Positions 28,148-37,319 of a stretch of DNA of 64,000 nt are shown piece by piece; the first letter of the stretch is position 1, and the number at the start of each line of letters is the position of its first letter. A program made the position numbers and the translations under genes. Under the pieces are notes generated by a model. The model saw nothing but the letters and a program-made list of their open reading frames with translations. It did no database searches and was not told the DNA's origin. Source of the DNA: Oligoflexus sp. (lineage in GTDB: Bacteria; Bdellovibrionota_B; Oligoflexia; Oligoflexales; Oligoflexaceae); contig JACMPP010000018.1 in NCBI GenBank assembly GCA_014377445.1, positions 1 through 64,000 of the forward strand, given 5' to 3'.

Positions 28148-28672
28148 TTACAAAATCGAATATGCAAAAGGAAAGTGCTCAGCGAAATCCCAAGGTCCAT
28201 TCCGATACTGAAAAAGTTCAAGTCCTTCCGCCTGAGCGTTCCAGCTGCCGAACACCGACTCAAGGTCGGCCATACACTTCTCGGCTTCTTTGGGCGAACC
28301 CAGATTCGTGATGGTTACGTGGGGCCTGTAAGGTTGTTTATCCTGAGCCCGTAAAGTGCTGCCAAACAGTCGACTCAGCTTCGCTCGCGCCTCGACAAGT
28401 TCCGCCGACTCGATGGCGACTCCAACAAAACCGGCTCGGGTAATCAAATGGCTAAAGCGGAGAGCAATCGCAGAATGGGTCAAAACAAAGGCCTGAAGCG
28501 TTTCACTGATCTCTTTGATGTTCTGCCCCGGAAGCTGATGATAGATCGTCAGGTGGGCTTTAAGATGGTTACGCGCGGGTGGGAAATACTGTTGCCGCCA
28601 GTTATCGAGACGATCCTGTGAGAATGCGTCCAGTTTAAACGTGAGTATGAGTGGGATGCCGACTTGCTTCAT
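28148..28672 (-). CDS. 2'-5' RNA ligase / cyclic phosphodiesterase-like protein
   Basis: This 174-aa protein belongs to the 2H phosphoesterase superfamily. It has two HxT motifs: HLTI near residue 41 and HVTI near residue 117, which supply the paired histidines. The spacing fits the LigT/2'-5' RNA ligase-like branch. The ATG at 28672 has AAAGGA 8 bases upstream; an extension to a TTG at 28738 lacks a site. Bacterial members act on 2',3'-cyclic phosphates or 2'-5' linkages, though the natural substrate is rarely known. No tRNA-repair partner is adjacent. Confidence 0.85.
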   Translation of the reverse strand: MKQVGIPLILTFKLDAFSQDRLDNWRQQYFPPARNHLKAHLTIYHQLPGQNIKEISETLQAFVLTHSAIALRFSHLITRAGFVGVAIESAELVEARAKLSRLFGSTLRAQDKQPYRPHVTITNLGSPKEAEKCMADLESVFGSWNAQAEGLELFQYRNGPWDFAEHFPFAYSIL

Positions 28673-28992
28673 CCAAAGATCCTTTGCAAAGGGCTCGAAG
28701 TTGGAATCTTCGGTTTTTAGCTGAATGCCGCGCAACAAGTCGACGCAATTTCTCTAGTCCGCTGATTCACGTAATCTTTTTTACGTGTTGTGCGTCTTTT
28801 AGTGCTAGGCATCTCCTGCCGGTCTAGGGGCTTCCAAAAACGGATAGACTTAAATTAAGCCGTGATGCCTCAACTCCCTTTGTCAGCCCTCTGCCATCCT
28901 TTTGGTTTTCGGCCCAGTTCTCTTCGTGAGCCAGCAAATTCATTTTTCTCGAATCGACCACCAAGAGCTTTTCAAAAGCTAAAGGGAGCTGC

Positions 28993-29622
28993 GTGCGTAC
29001 AAATATTTGGAACTTCGGCCTTTCTGTATTCACTGTGTTTACCGCTTATTCTTCGAGTCTTTACGCCAATTCAAATTTCAAGGTCGACTCCTTCGAATAT
29101 CTTGCGCTGGGCATGGGTTATGAAACTCTCGCCGCGCAAAGTCCTGCGGCTCCTTGTGATGCACCGGCCGATGTCCCGGGTCTTAAAGACAGCAGTTCTG
29201 TGGGATTGACAGCGACCATCTGCCCTGTGGCAAACACCTTTGCGATGGCGACTTTTCTCAATAAGAAGGTTGCCTCTCTGGTCATGGACTGGGTGTCATG
29301 GGATGCCAGTCAGCTAGACGGAAGCAATAAGGAGTTGAGCAAGATGCCAGCCAATCTACGCAAACAATACGGCATTCCGGCAGCTACCGTCGCTTATGAA
29401 AGACAATTCGGGAATCCCGATGCCGATCGATTCTGTCAGGAGAAAGGCAAATGCCTGGTTCATATCTGGCGATCGGCCGAAGCCAATCGAGTGGCGAGTC
29501 TCGTCTATGCAAAAATCAATGATGCGGAAGTTCCCTTGATTTTACATTTAAGCGATGTGGCGGCGGAACACGATATCGATCGACTGAGGAAGAAGTTGAA
29601 CGATTCAGTTCAAGGCCATTAA
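28993..29622 (+). CDS. secreted protein of unknown function
   Basis: The 209-aa product starts at GTG with GGGAG 4-8 bases upstream. It has a signal peptide (FGLSVFTVFTAYSSSLYANS). The mature part has two likely Cys pairs (around residues 55-77 and 147-153) and no known domain. It is divergent from the RNA-ligase-like gene; the 320-base gap between them carries a small hairpin (CACGTAA/TTACGTG) and no other gene. About 1.3 kb without a gene follows. Signal peptide and good start support a real gene; I cannot suggest a function. Confidence 0.65.
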   Translation: MRTNIWNFGLSVFTVFTAYSSSLYANSNFKVDSFEYLALGMGYETLAAQSPAAPCDAPADVPGLKDSSSVGLTATICPVANTFAMATFLNKKVASLVMDWVSWDASQLDGSNKELSKMPANLRKQYGIPAATVAYERQFGNPDADRFCQEKGKCLVHIWRSAEANRVASLVYAKINDAEVPLILHLSDVAAEHDIDRLRKKLNDSVQGH

Positions 29623-30962
29623 AATACGAGACGGAAAGTCGTTTTGAAACGTGTCTTCGCATACATGCACCGATCTTGAGTTGGAAATCGAATGTCTGCA
29701 AAGCTCTGCTGGCAAAGTCATTGGTGAATAATGTGAGTTTTAGTATTGCGCTTTGTTTTGAGGCGGAGTTAAACTCTGAAAGTAACGTCTTTTAGCAGTA
29801 AAAGACGTCTACAACGGCCCACTTTAAAAGTGAGTTGGAAGGTCCTTCAAAAAGATCTTCTGTCTATCTCTCACCAGATAAGTGTGTTTCATAGACGAGT
29901 TGTAAAGTGCTTTTCTATGGTTCGCTCTCTTTTTAGAGTGCAAGATCGTTCGGGATCGACAGAGTCGAGAATCTAAATGGAAGCTGGGACTTGGGATTTA
30001 TTTCTCCGGCCTGATCCTAAATAAGAAATTCGCTTTTAGTCAGTGACCCGGACAGAGTTAATCAAAGCAGGCACCCGGAACGACGTGATCAGTTTGTTAG
30101 CTGGAGCGTGTGTTACCGGGTGTTTGTTTGTGCTTCTAAGTTATGTACTGTTACTGCAAGCCTTTTTTTACCGAACTCATGCCAAGTCCTGATCTGTCAG
30201 GGCTTGGCGCTTTTTTTAGAAAGTCTGGTTTAAAAAATCGGCAGACTCAGCCGAGTCGTGAATAACTCTCGGTGCAATACGAACCGCTCGCGGTGGGACG
30301 GAGCTGAAGATCTGCAGTGAATCAAAACCGGGGGATTGGAACGGAGAAAAGGACCTTCAAGCTTCTGCATCTTCTCCAAAGGCATGCCATATCGATGTTT
30401 CCTGGGTTTTTAAAGATGGCCTTTGTCTGAACCACGGGCGGGGAATCGCAAGCGATTGCGAGCGAAGTCAAATGTATAAGCAAGCGGAAAGTTCAAGGTC
30501 CTTTGGCATATGCGTGTGTGCACTCTGGACTGGGACGAGCGAGGATTGGGCCATAATGCGGAGAGTCCAAGTACTAAATTTTTGGCATGGTTGGGGATGA
30601 GCAGTTAGAGAGCGGCGATCAAAAATGGCGTGTTTTCCATTGCTCGGGAGGCCGAAGTAGCTTCCGAACGCAATTCAGGAAGAATTTTCCGAGAATAATG
30701 GTCCGAATGAAAATCTGATTTTCCATCCAACCGTTCTTCTTTTTATCTGAAATATTGAGAGTCTACATAGGCGGCAGGAGGGGAGGCGCGCTAGAGATGG
30801 CGAAAATTACGAAGAATTTGCCACGTCAAAGAAAATTGACCAGCATTTTCATTGGCATCTAAGGAAATTTACCGGCATACTCCTCAGGATTTTCGTTCAT
30901 ACTCAGCGGAAACGGCAAGTTGACCATCGATACGAGCCTACGCATTTCGGAGGAAAGATATA
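29623..30962. other. 1.3-kb gene-free stretch with RNA-like structure
   Basis: No frame here has a start and ribosome site. It holds several RNA-like signs: a stem of about 10 pairs (CACCCGGAAC with GTTaCCGGGTG, about 30071-30122), small hairpins near 29950, and a strong plus-strand terminator at 30181-30217. It also holds the string TACTGTTACT...CCGAACTCATG at 30146-30181, which also occurs at 7208-7256. A 110-codon frame at about 30260-30600 lacks any usable start. The last 130 bases carry three AATTGACC-like repeats. A noncoding RNA between about 29900 and 30217 is possible but unproven. Confidence 0.35.
30181..30217 (+). terminator. strong intrinsic terminator in gene-free stretch
   Basis: A 12-bp stem GCCAAGTCCTGA/TCAGGGCTTGGC (one GU pair) with loop TCTG is followed after two bases by seven T. 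It lies 560 bases after the nearest plus-strand stop codon, too far to be the obvious end of that gene, and so hints at an unannotated transcript. Confidence 0.8.
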
Positions 30963-31178
30963 ATGGGACGCACCAAGGAAATGGTAGAGAACTACCTGGC
31001 CCTCGCAACAGCACAAGTAAAGAGCTACGTCACTGGTCTTGAAAAAGACAAGCAAGACAAAAAAGCTCTTAAGCACGATCCAAAATGGCGCAAACTGAAC
31101 GCTGAAACTAAAAAACTTCAGCGCCAGATCGTATTCATCGATAAGCGTAACGCCAAGCCTGTCAAAGCTGAAGCGTAA
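30963..31178 (+). CDS. small basic protein
   Basis: The 71-aa product is Lys-rich and helical, with two amphipathic stretches (MVENYLALATAQVKSYVTGLE and NAETKKLQRQIVFIDKR). GGAGGAAAG lies 6-14 bases before the ATG, a strong ribosome site, and a hairpin follows the stop. The codon use looks like that of expressed genes. I do not recognise the family. The high basic charge could suit RNA or DNA contact, but that is only inference. Confidence 0.7.
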   Translation: MGRTKEMVENYLALATAQVKSYVTGLEKDKQDKKALKHDPKWRKLNAETKKLQRQIVFIDKRNAKPVKAEA

Positions 31179-31183
31179 GTGGT

Positions 31184-31215
31184 TAAGGGCTGCACTCGCG
31201 CAGCCCTTAGTCTCT
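31184..31215 (+). terminator. hairpin terminator of the small basic protein gene
   Basis: Perfect 10-bp stem TAAGGGCTGC/GCAGCCCTTA with a 6-base loop, starting 6 bases after the stop. It is followed by a pyrimidine-rich tract (GTCTCTCCTTTCC) instead of a pure T run, so it may end transcription weakly. Confidence 0.6.
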
Positions 31216-31278
31216 CCTTTCCGTTTCGCGGAGCTTCATTCGAACCTCTCTTAATCCGTTAGAATTATATTCCTCCAA

Positions 31279-32011
31279 TCATTTTGTCGTTATCTGTTCG
31301 CCATTTAAAGCGTCATCAATTTCTGTAGCCGGTTTTTCGTCGCCTTGCGAAAGCAGACGCACTGTCTTGCCCAATGAGGGAACACCATCTTTATTCACGA
31401 TGCAAAGAAGATAAAAACTGGGAGGCGCCAGATCCATCGACAGAGGGATCTGAGTCTCGAGTGAATGCTGTTCTCGATTGTGGCTATAGGTCAGTGGCAC
31501 AATATGCTGACCGCTGTTGAAGGAATGGGTATCGGAGGAGAGACGGATCACATGCACCTTTCGGATCTCATGGGCTTCCGGACTTTAAATCGTCACATGC
31601 TCGCCATAAACAAAATGGTCTTTGCTCGTCAAACGTGGTCGGGGGCCTTTAAAGAGATAAGGCGGAGAATAGATCTCCATGTTTTTGTGTGTATTGAAGG
31701 CAGCGCCGAGTCCTCCGCCTATCGATAGTACCCGTCCGTCGGGAAGCAGGATGACCGTTGAATGATAGAGTCGAAGTACCATCGGCTGCTGATCCGCCCT
31801 GGCCAGGGCAAACGCCTTCGCAGCGCGCGCAGATGAAATTTACAATCACAGATTTATCCGCGAGAATTTCGCTGAAAAGCTATTTCTCACCGTCTTGGTT
31901 CGTAACCTGATGGTCGCCGCGCAGAGGCGAAACAAAGAAGACCCAAAAAAAACTCAAAGGGAGGCCGACGCTCAGAATACCCGCGACCAGGTGCGATATT
32001 AAATTGTTCAT
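31279..32011 (-). pseudogene. SCO1/SenC start joined to a galactose-oxidase-like end, decayed
   Basis: Reading minus from ATG 32011 (AAAGGA site upstream), a membrane anchor is followed by TNQDGEK, an in-frame TAG, then LFSEILADKSVIVNFICARC and VCPGQ. This is the N-terminal part of an SCO1/SenC copper chaperone. Near 31800 the sequence changes frame to LRLYHSTVILLPDGRVLSIGGG, NMEIYSPPYLFKGPRP and, after an in-frame TAA, IRKVHVIRLSSDTHSFNSGQ and DLAPPSFYLLCIVN. That is the C-terminal kelch and DUF1929 part of a galactose-oxidase-like protein. Two genes, or one fused gene, have lost their middle and gained two nonsense codons. Nothing functional can be made. Confidence 0.8.
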
Positions 32012-32305
32012 TTAGGAAATCCTTTCGTCGACTCGTCGAGAGCTGTTCATCAAAAAATTACGTGATGGACATACAAAGAGGAAGGATGAAAAGTTTTCCT
32101 GAGATTTTACAAACGACGAACGAGGTCTGGCGCAGGACTTTGCCGCTCTCAGTTGAAAAGAGCGAAAGTGTTTGCGCGCCTTGAAAAAATCGCCGAGTCA
32201 TAAGGGAAAGTAGACCGGGAGGAGGCTGTTCAAAACTGCGCTGTCACAGGTTTAGCGCAAATAAACTCCCTCAACTCTCTTCAGTCGCTGTTGTTTTAGG
32301 CTATT

Positions 32306-32344
32306 GTCATTGCGAGGGCTGTGCTAAGAGCGTTTGGCAATCCG
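32306..32344. repeat. GTCATTGCGAG...GCAATCC-type dispersed repeat, single copy
   Basis: The segment starts GTCATTGCGAGGG and ends GGCAATCC, with ATTGC/GCAAT able to pair. The pattern resembles a palindromic intergenic repeat seen in many bacterial genomes. Only one copy is seen in this window. It lies in the 385-base gap 32012-32396, which otherwise shows no gene or clear promoter. Confidence 0.4.
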
Positions 32345-32396
32345 AAACATTGGCTGAGACATGAGTTAGCTTGACGCGCATAAGGGGGCTCTTGGG

Positions 32397-33797
32397 GTGA
32401 CAGTGAATAATAAGACGTCAAATACAGTTGGGAATTCCGTGCATCCGGACGGAGATTTTATGGGCCATCCGAAGGGACTCTACGTTCTCTTCCTCACAGA
32501 GATGTGGGAACGCATGAGCTACTACGGTATGCGTGCGCTTCTCGTGCTCTACATGGTGAACCACCTCTTCATCAATCCGGAAGTGGGACAAGCCGTCCTT
32601 GGATTTAATTATATCAAAGGCGGACTGGAGTGGGCTTTCGGGCCGCTCGCGATTCAACCGCTCGCATCCCAAATCTACGGTCTCTACACCGGACTCGTTT
32701 ACTTCACGCCGTTCTTCGGCGGGATCATCGCTGACCGTTGGCTCGGCCAGAGAAAAACCGTGATCATCGGCGGCGTTTTGATGGCGATTGGTCACTTCCT
32801 GATGGCCTTTGAATCGCTCTTTTTCCTGGCGCTTATGTTCCTGATCGTCGGCAACGGCGCTTTCAAGCCAAACGTTTCAACCCAGGTGGGTGACCTTTAC
32901 GCTCCAGGCGATTCGCGTCGTGACGGTGCTTTCACTCTCTTCTACATGGGCATCAACCTCGGCGCTCTCCTCTCACCGCTCGTTTGCGGAACATTGGGCC
33001 AAAAAGTGGGTTGGCACTGGGGCTTCGGCGCTGCTGGTGTTGGTATGGTCATCGGTCTTTGCGTCTACATCTTCGGCCAAAAATATCTTGAACCCCATCC
33101 TGAAAACGCTGTCAAGAAACTTGAAGGCGTTGTCAAAGGCGAGAAAGTTCCTTTTACTACAGGCGAAAAGAAGGCTATCTGGGCCCTTATCGTACTCTGT
33201 GCCTTGAACATCGTCTTCTGGGCTGTTTATGAACAACAAGGCAATACCATGCAGCTATGGGCTGACAACCAAACCAACTGGAACTTCTTCGGCTTCGAAG
33301 TGCCTTCGACCTGGTATCAGTCGTTCAACCCATTCGTTATCCTGGCTTTTGCTCCTTTGCTTGGTATCTTCTGGAAGTGGCAGGCTAAAAAGGGCAAAGA
33401 ACCAACCTCGGTCACGAAAATGGCGATCGGTTGCGTTTTCCTTGCAGCAGCATTCGGAATCATGATCCTGGCGGCCCTTTCAGTCGGTCAGGACAAGGGC
33501 ACAGTCCTATGGCTGGTCGTCACAACTCTGGTACTCACAATCGGCGAACTTTATCTTTCCCCCATCGGTTTGTCACTGGTCACCAAAGTGGCTCCCGCCC
33601 GTATCGTTTCGATGATGATGGGTATGTGGTTCCTCTCAAGTGCCATCGGCAACTACCTGAGCGGCTACCTCGGTACCTTCTACGATACGATGCCTCGCGA
33701 AAGCTTCTTTGGACTCATGGCGATCCTCTCGATCGGCGCTGCGATTTCCATGGCGCTCTTCAATAAGCCATTGCGATCGGTTCTAGGCGATCACTAA
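32397..33797 (+). CDS. POT/PTR2-family proton-dependent peptide transporter
   Basis: A 466-aa inner-membrane transporter of the POT (PTR2) branch of the major facilitator superfamily, which imports di- and tripeptides with protons. The family signature is present: GHPKGLYVLFLTEMWERMSYYGMR, the ExxER motif for proton coupling. FGGIIADRWLGQRKT and the PTR2 signature FYMGINLGALLSPLVCG follow. Twelve or more hydrophobic helices span the length. The start is a GTG at 32397; an ATG at 32460 with GGAG 5 bases upstream is a serious alternative and would begin exactly at the conserved GHPKG. A terminator follows. Peptide import fits an organism rich in secreted proteases. Confidence 0.9.
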   Translation: MTVNNKTSNTVGNSVHPDGDFMGHPKGLYVLFLTEMWERMSYYGMRALLVLYMVNHLFINPEVGQAVLGFNYIKGGLEWAFGPLAIQPLASQIYGLYTGLVYFTPFFGGIIADRWLGQRKTVIIGGVLMAIGHFLMAFESLFFLALMFLIVGNGAFKPNVSTQVGDLYAPGDSRRDGAFTLFYMGINLGALLSPLVCGTLGQKVGWHWGFGAAGVGMVIGLCVYIFGQKYLEPHPENAVKKLEGVVKGEKVPFTTGEKKAIWALIVLCALNIVFWAVYEQQGNTMQLWADNQTNWNFFGFEVPSTWYQSFNPFVILAFAPLLGIFWKWQAKKGKEPTSVTKMAIGCVFLAAAFGIMILAALSVGQDKGTVLWLVVTTLVLTIGELYLSPIGLSLVTKVAPARIVSMMMGMWFLSSAIGNYLSGYLGTFYDTMPRESFFGLMAILSIGAAISMALFNKPLRSVLGDH

Positions 33798-33822
33798 ACT
33801 TAATAAATCATAATCGAAATGA

Positions 33823-33855
33823 GGTCATTCTCTTCCCGGAGGATGGCCTTTTTTT
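33823..33855 (+). terminator. intrinsic terminator after peptide transporter
   Basis: A 10-bp stem GGTCATTCTC/GAGGATGGCC with GU pairs and a 6-base loop, followed by seven T, 26 bases after the transporter stop. It separates that gene from the MoxR-VWA pair. Confidence 0.8.
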
Positions 33856-33947
33856 GCCCTCCCAACTATACGCTAGAAAACCCGCAGAAAATTTGCTCTC
33901 TAGTTTATGAGCTTTCTCCTTTTCCAAGCGACCATGAGGCTAGTCAA

Positions 33948-34778
33948 ATGCTTTCTTTCAAAGGTACTTCATCCTACATCGCATCCGCCGAGCTTCAGGA
34001 AATCGTGACTCTTGCCTTTGATTTGCAAAAGCCGCTCCTCATCCGTGGCGAACCCGGTACGGGTAAGACGGTTTTAGCCCGGGCCGTCTCGGAGGCACTC
34101 AAGCTTCCGCTTCTGACCTGGCATATAAAATCCAGCTCAAAGGCCCAGGATGGACTTTACGTATATGATACCGTGCAACGTTTGAATGATTCGCGCTTCG
34201 GCACGGGCGATGTTCAGGACATCAAGAAATATATCAAGCTCGGCCCACTCGGACAGGCCTTTGCCTCGCCTACGCGATCGATCGTTCTGATCGATGAAAT
34301 CGACAAAGCCGATATCGAATTTCCCAACGATCTGCTGCACGAACTCGATGCCATGAGTTTTGCGATACCCGAAACGGGCGAAACCATCACGGCCCGCGAA
34401 CGGCCGGTGATCATCATCACCTCGAATGCCGAAAAGGAATTGCCGGACGCCTTTTTGCGCCGCTGTATCTTCCACTACATCGCTTTTCCTGAAGCGGACG
34501 AAATGCGGACGATTCTAAAAGTGCATCATCCCCGTGTCGATGAAAAGCTTGTCTCTGCGGCCCTGCTCCGCTTCTATTGGCTCCGCGAGCAGGCTGAAAT
34601 TCGCAAGAAGCCTTCGACCAGTGAACTCGTCGATTGGATCGGCGCTCTCTCACGGGCTGGCGTCGATGTGAAGTCACTGGAAAAAGAAGTCCCTTTTCTT
34701 GGCGTCCTCCTCAAAAAGGAGGGCGACATCCAGGCGCTCAAACAAGGGTCCAAGCGGTCACATTCCTCACGCTTTTAA
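33948..34778 (+). CDS. MoxR-family AAA+ ATPase
   Basis: A 276-aa AAA+ ATPase of the MoxR group. Walker A is GEPGTGKT at residues 34-41 and Walker B is IVLIDEIDKAD near 110. A sensor-1 element (IIITSNAEKELPDAFLRRC) includes the arginine finger region, and a helical lid follows. Start 33948 has GAGG 8 bases upstream; the frame extends 43 codons more but through the upstream terminator. MoxR ATPases act as chaperones with VWA-domain partners to mature metalloenzymes or complexes. The VWA partner gene starts 12 bases downstream. Confidence 0.9.
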   Translation: MLSFKGTSSYIASAELQEIVTLAFDLQKPLLIRGEPGTGKTVLARAVSEALKLPLLTWHIKSSSKAQDGLYVYDTVQRLNDSRFGTGDVQDIKKYIKLGPLGQAFASPTRSIVLIDEIDKADIEFPNDLLHELDAMSFAIPETGETITARERPVIIITSNAEKELPDAFLRRCIFHYIAFPEADEMRTILKVHHPRVDEKLVSAALLRFYWLREQAEIRKKPSTSELVDWIGALSRAGVDVKSLEKEVPFLGVLLKKEGDIQALKQGSKRSHSSRF

Positions 34779-34790
34779 GGGGAGGCAACC

Positions 34791-35978
34791 GTGTTTGTCG
34801 ATTTTCTTTATCACTTAAGATTTTATGGCCTGAAAGTCTCCAGCAACGAATGGCTCACGCTCCTTGAGGCCTTGGATCGGGGGCACGCTGCGGAATCACT
34901 CAGCCGCTTCTATTACCTGGCACGGGCGATATGCTGCCGAAGTGAGCAGGATTATGATCCTTTCGATCGTGCCTTTGCGGAATTCTTCAAAGATGTAAGC
35001 TACCCGGGCAGTCTTCAGAACGATTTCGAGAAGTGGCTGAAAGACGCGAAAGCGCCCCGCCTTCTGACTGAAGCCGAGAAGGCAGCGATGAAGGCCATGA
35101 GTCTCGATGAATTGCAAAAGATGTTTGAAGAACGTCTCGCCGAACAAAAGGAACGGCACGACGGTGGCAACCGTTGGGTGGGTACAGGCGGAACCAGCCC
35201 CTTCGGTCATGGCGGGTTTAATCCTGCGGGTATCCGCGTCGGTGGCGAAGGGCAGAACCGCAGTGCGGTGCAGATCGCCAGCAAGCGACTTTTCCAGAAC
35301 TTTCGCAAAGACATCATCATCGATACGCGGCAGATCGGTCTTGCCCTGAAAAAGCTTCGTTTCTGGGGGCGCGACGGGGCTGCGGATGAACTCGATATTG
35401 AGGGCAGCATCGAGGCGACCGGGAAAAACGCAGGCGATATCCAGCTAGTCTTTCGCCCGGCACGAAAGAACCATGTGAAGCTCCTTTTGCTCATGGATGT
35501 CGGCGGATCGATGACTTACCACAGCGAACTCTGTGAGCATCTTTTTTCAGCTGCGCATCAGATTGCTCACTTTAAAGAATTTCGTCACTACTACTTCCAC
35601 AATTGCCCCTACGATTTCATGTTCACCGATGTGGAGCAGGATCAGCGTGTCCTGACCAAAGATATTCTGCGCGATCTCGATTCGACCTGGATGGTGATAT
35701 GGGTGGGTGATGCCGCGATGAGCCCATACGAACTCACGGCTGTTGGGGGAGCGATAGATTACTTTCAGCAGAATCGGGAACCGGGACTGGAATGGATTGC
35801 CAAAATGAAGAAACATTTTCCACGTTCAGTCTGGCTAAATCCCGAGCCCAAAGAATATTGGGAGCGAGCCTCGAACAAACTCGTTCGTTCGGTGTTTCCA
35901 GATATGTACCCCATGTCGCTCCAGGGAATTGAGGACGCCATCAAGGCGCTCAAGCAGCAGCAGCAGCGAGGTCTATGA
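34791..35978 (+). CDS. VWA-domain protein, CoxE-like partner of MoxR
   Basis: This 395-aa cytosolic protein starts at GTG with GGGGAGG upstream. The N-terminal half is helical with a charged EERLAEQKERHDGGNRW segment and a Gly-rich linker (130-155). The C-terminal half is a von Willebrand A domain with MIDAS DVGGS at 236-240; the motif is DxGxS, as in CoxE-type proteins, with Thr/Asp ligands further on (WVGDAAM). It directly follows the MoxR ATPase gene with a 12-base gap, the standard MoxR-VWA pair. The enzyme they would mature is not encoded next to them. Confidence 0.88.
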   Translation: MFVDFLYHLRFYGLKVSSNEWLTLLEALDRGHAAESLSRFYYLARAICCRSEQDYDPFDRAFAEFFKDVSYPGSLQNDFEKWLKDAKAPRLLTEAEKAAMKAMSLDELQKMFEERLAEQKERHDGGNRWVGTGGTSPFGHGGFNPAGIRVGGEGQNRSAVQIASKRLFQNFRKDIIIDTRQIGLALKKLRFWGRDGAADELDIEGSIEATGKNAGDIQLVFRPARKNHVKLLLLMDVGGSMTYHSELCEHLFSAAHQIAHFKEFRHYYFHNCPYDFMFTDVEQDQRVLTKDILRDLDSTWMVIWVGDAAMSPYELTAVGGAIDYFQQNREPGLEWIAKMKKHFPRSVWLNPEPKEYWERASNKLVRSVFPDMYPMSLQGIEDAIKALKQQQQRGL

Positions 35979-36177
35979 ATCAAAATTCTTTTACCATGCC
36001 AGTGTCTAGGGTTAACAAGATTCGCAAGTACAAAACAAGATACTAGGTGTAACAAGAAAAGGGAGCTGCTGTGAAACATCTGTTTTGCTGCTTTATTGTT
36101 ATAAAGCGGCTTCCTGAACGAAAAAAAAGGCCGAAAGCGCAATGCCTCCCGCCTTTTAGCAGATCTGGAATTACGAC

Positions 36178-37215
36178 TTATTTAAAGTTGTCACGCGGGA
36201 CATAAACAAAGTTCGCCGAGCCCGGTGTCTTCCATTTCAAAACGAGAGCGATACGTAACTTAGGTCCTTGGAAATAGTTCAGGGTCAGAGGGTGATCGCC
36301 TTTTTTCAGAGTCAAGGTTACTTCCTTCATACCGACCTTCAGCGACTCATCCGGACCCGATCCGTAAGCCTGGTGCTGACCATCGTTATCGATCACCTCC
36401 TTGCCATCGATGGCGAGACGCGAGCCATCATCTGAGTTGAGTTGGAAGGTGTAGCTCCCATCGGCCGGAGCGATGAGAATGGTCGAAGTCTGGAGGGAGA
36501 AGTACTCGATGAAGTTATTGAGGTTCGGGAAGCCTTCGGAGAAGTTTTTTGGCTCGACAGCATACTGTTCCATGCAAACCGTGGTGACTTTAGTTGCCTC
36601 GGATGCTTTGCTGTAGTTTGGAATGTGGGCCGTGCTGGGCGGAACCGAATAGACCTGCGCGAGGATGGGAAAGGTCTTGCTGCCTTGCATACAGCTAGCG
36701 AAGATCTGATCCTTCGGAAGGATATTGATGACAGTCGATGCTTTGACTTTGGGGTCTTTTTTGAGAGTGGCTGTGATGGTCACAGGAAACTCTTTGTCGT
36801 TCGTCGCCGGCGATGTGTAAACGCCGTTTTGATCGATTGAACCGATATCAGTTTTGCCAGCCAGTCCTGTGATGGTCCAGGTAACCGATGGGACATCAGT
36901 GCTGCCTTTGATCTTGGCTGTCGCCTGGATCTTCTCGCTGCCGGTTTTCAGCATATTTGCCGTTGTTGTCACGATAAGCTCAACGACCGGTGCCTGGGCT
37001 GTCCCTTGCTCGCCAGTCACGGTGCTCGTTGTGATCGGGCTCACTCCGATTGGACTCGGCGTCGTCGTTGGTTTTTCAGGGGTAACCGGTAGTGCCGCCG
37101 CGTCCTTTTTCTTTTGAAGACTCTTGGTCTTGTCGGTGCTATCGAATTTCGCTTTGTTGCAGGCGATGGATAGGAAAAGGACAATGCTAACAGTCGTCAG
37201 GGTATTCAGTTTCAT
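36178..37215 (-). CDS. lipoprotein with Ig-like and PA14 domains
   Basis: A 345-aa lipoprotein with lipobox LSIAC after a hydrophobic signal. A Thr/Pro-rich linker (residues 40-75) would span the periplasm or surface. An Ig-like or BIG-type domain follows (VTWTITGLAGKTDIGSIDQNGVYTSP). The C-terminal PA14-like domain carries the hallmark FQLNSDDGSRLAIDGKEVIDNDGQH and later TLTLKKGDHPLTLNYFQGP. PA14 domains bind carbohydrates. Start 37215 has AAAGG 7 bases upstream. The role is probably surface glycan binding, by inference from the domain. It sits downstream of the DTW gene with a 104-base gap. Confidence 0.8.
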   Translation of the reverse strand: MKLNTLTTVSIVLFLSIACNKAKFDSTDKTKSLQKKKDAAALPVTPEKPTTTPSPIGVSPITTSTVTGEQGTAQAPVVELIVTTTANMLKTGSEKIQATAKIKGSTDVPSVTWTITGLAGKTDIGSIDQNGVYTSPATNDKEFPVTITATLKKDPKVKASTVINILPKDQIFASCMQGSKTFPILAQVYSVPPSTAHIPNYSKASEATKVTTVCMEQYAVEPKNFSEGFPNLNNFIEYFSLQTSTILIAPADGSYTFQLNSDDGSRLAIDGKEVIDNDGQHQAYGSGPDESLKVGMKEVTLTLKKGDHPLTLNYFQGPKLRIALVLKWKTPGSANFVYVPRDNFK

Positions 37216-37319
37216 ACGGCAGCCTTTATTCAACGCAATCTCTAAGTCTGGGTGCGCATCGGCTTGTTCAGGTCCAAACTTTAGATAATGTTTGAATAAA
37301 ATCGAAATAAGCTGCTGAA

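Noticed and set aside
30340..30420. 15-base string TGCATCTTCTCCAAA shared with about 20740
   Set aside because: The match does not extend beyond 15 bases and no structure surrounds it; likely coincidence.
30260..30600. 110-codon open plus-strand frame
   Set aside because: It has no usable start codon and no family resemblance; open by chance is more likely.
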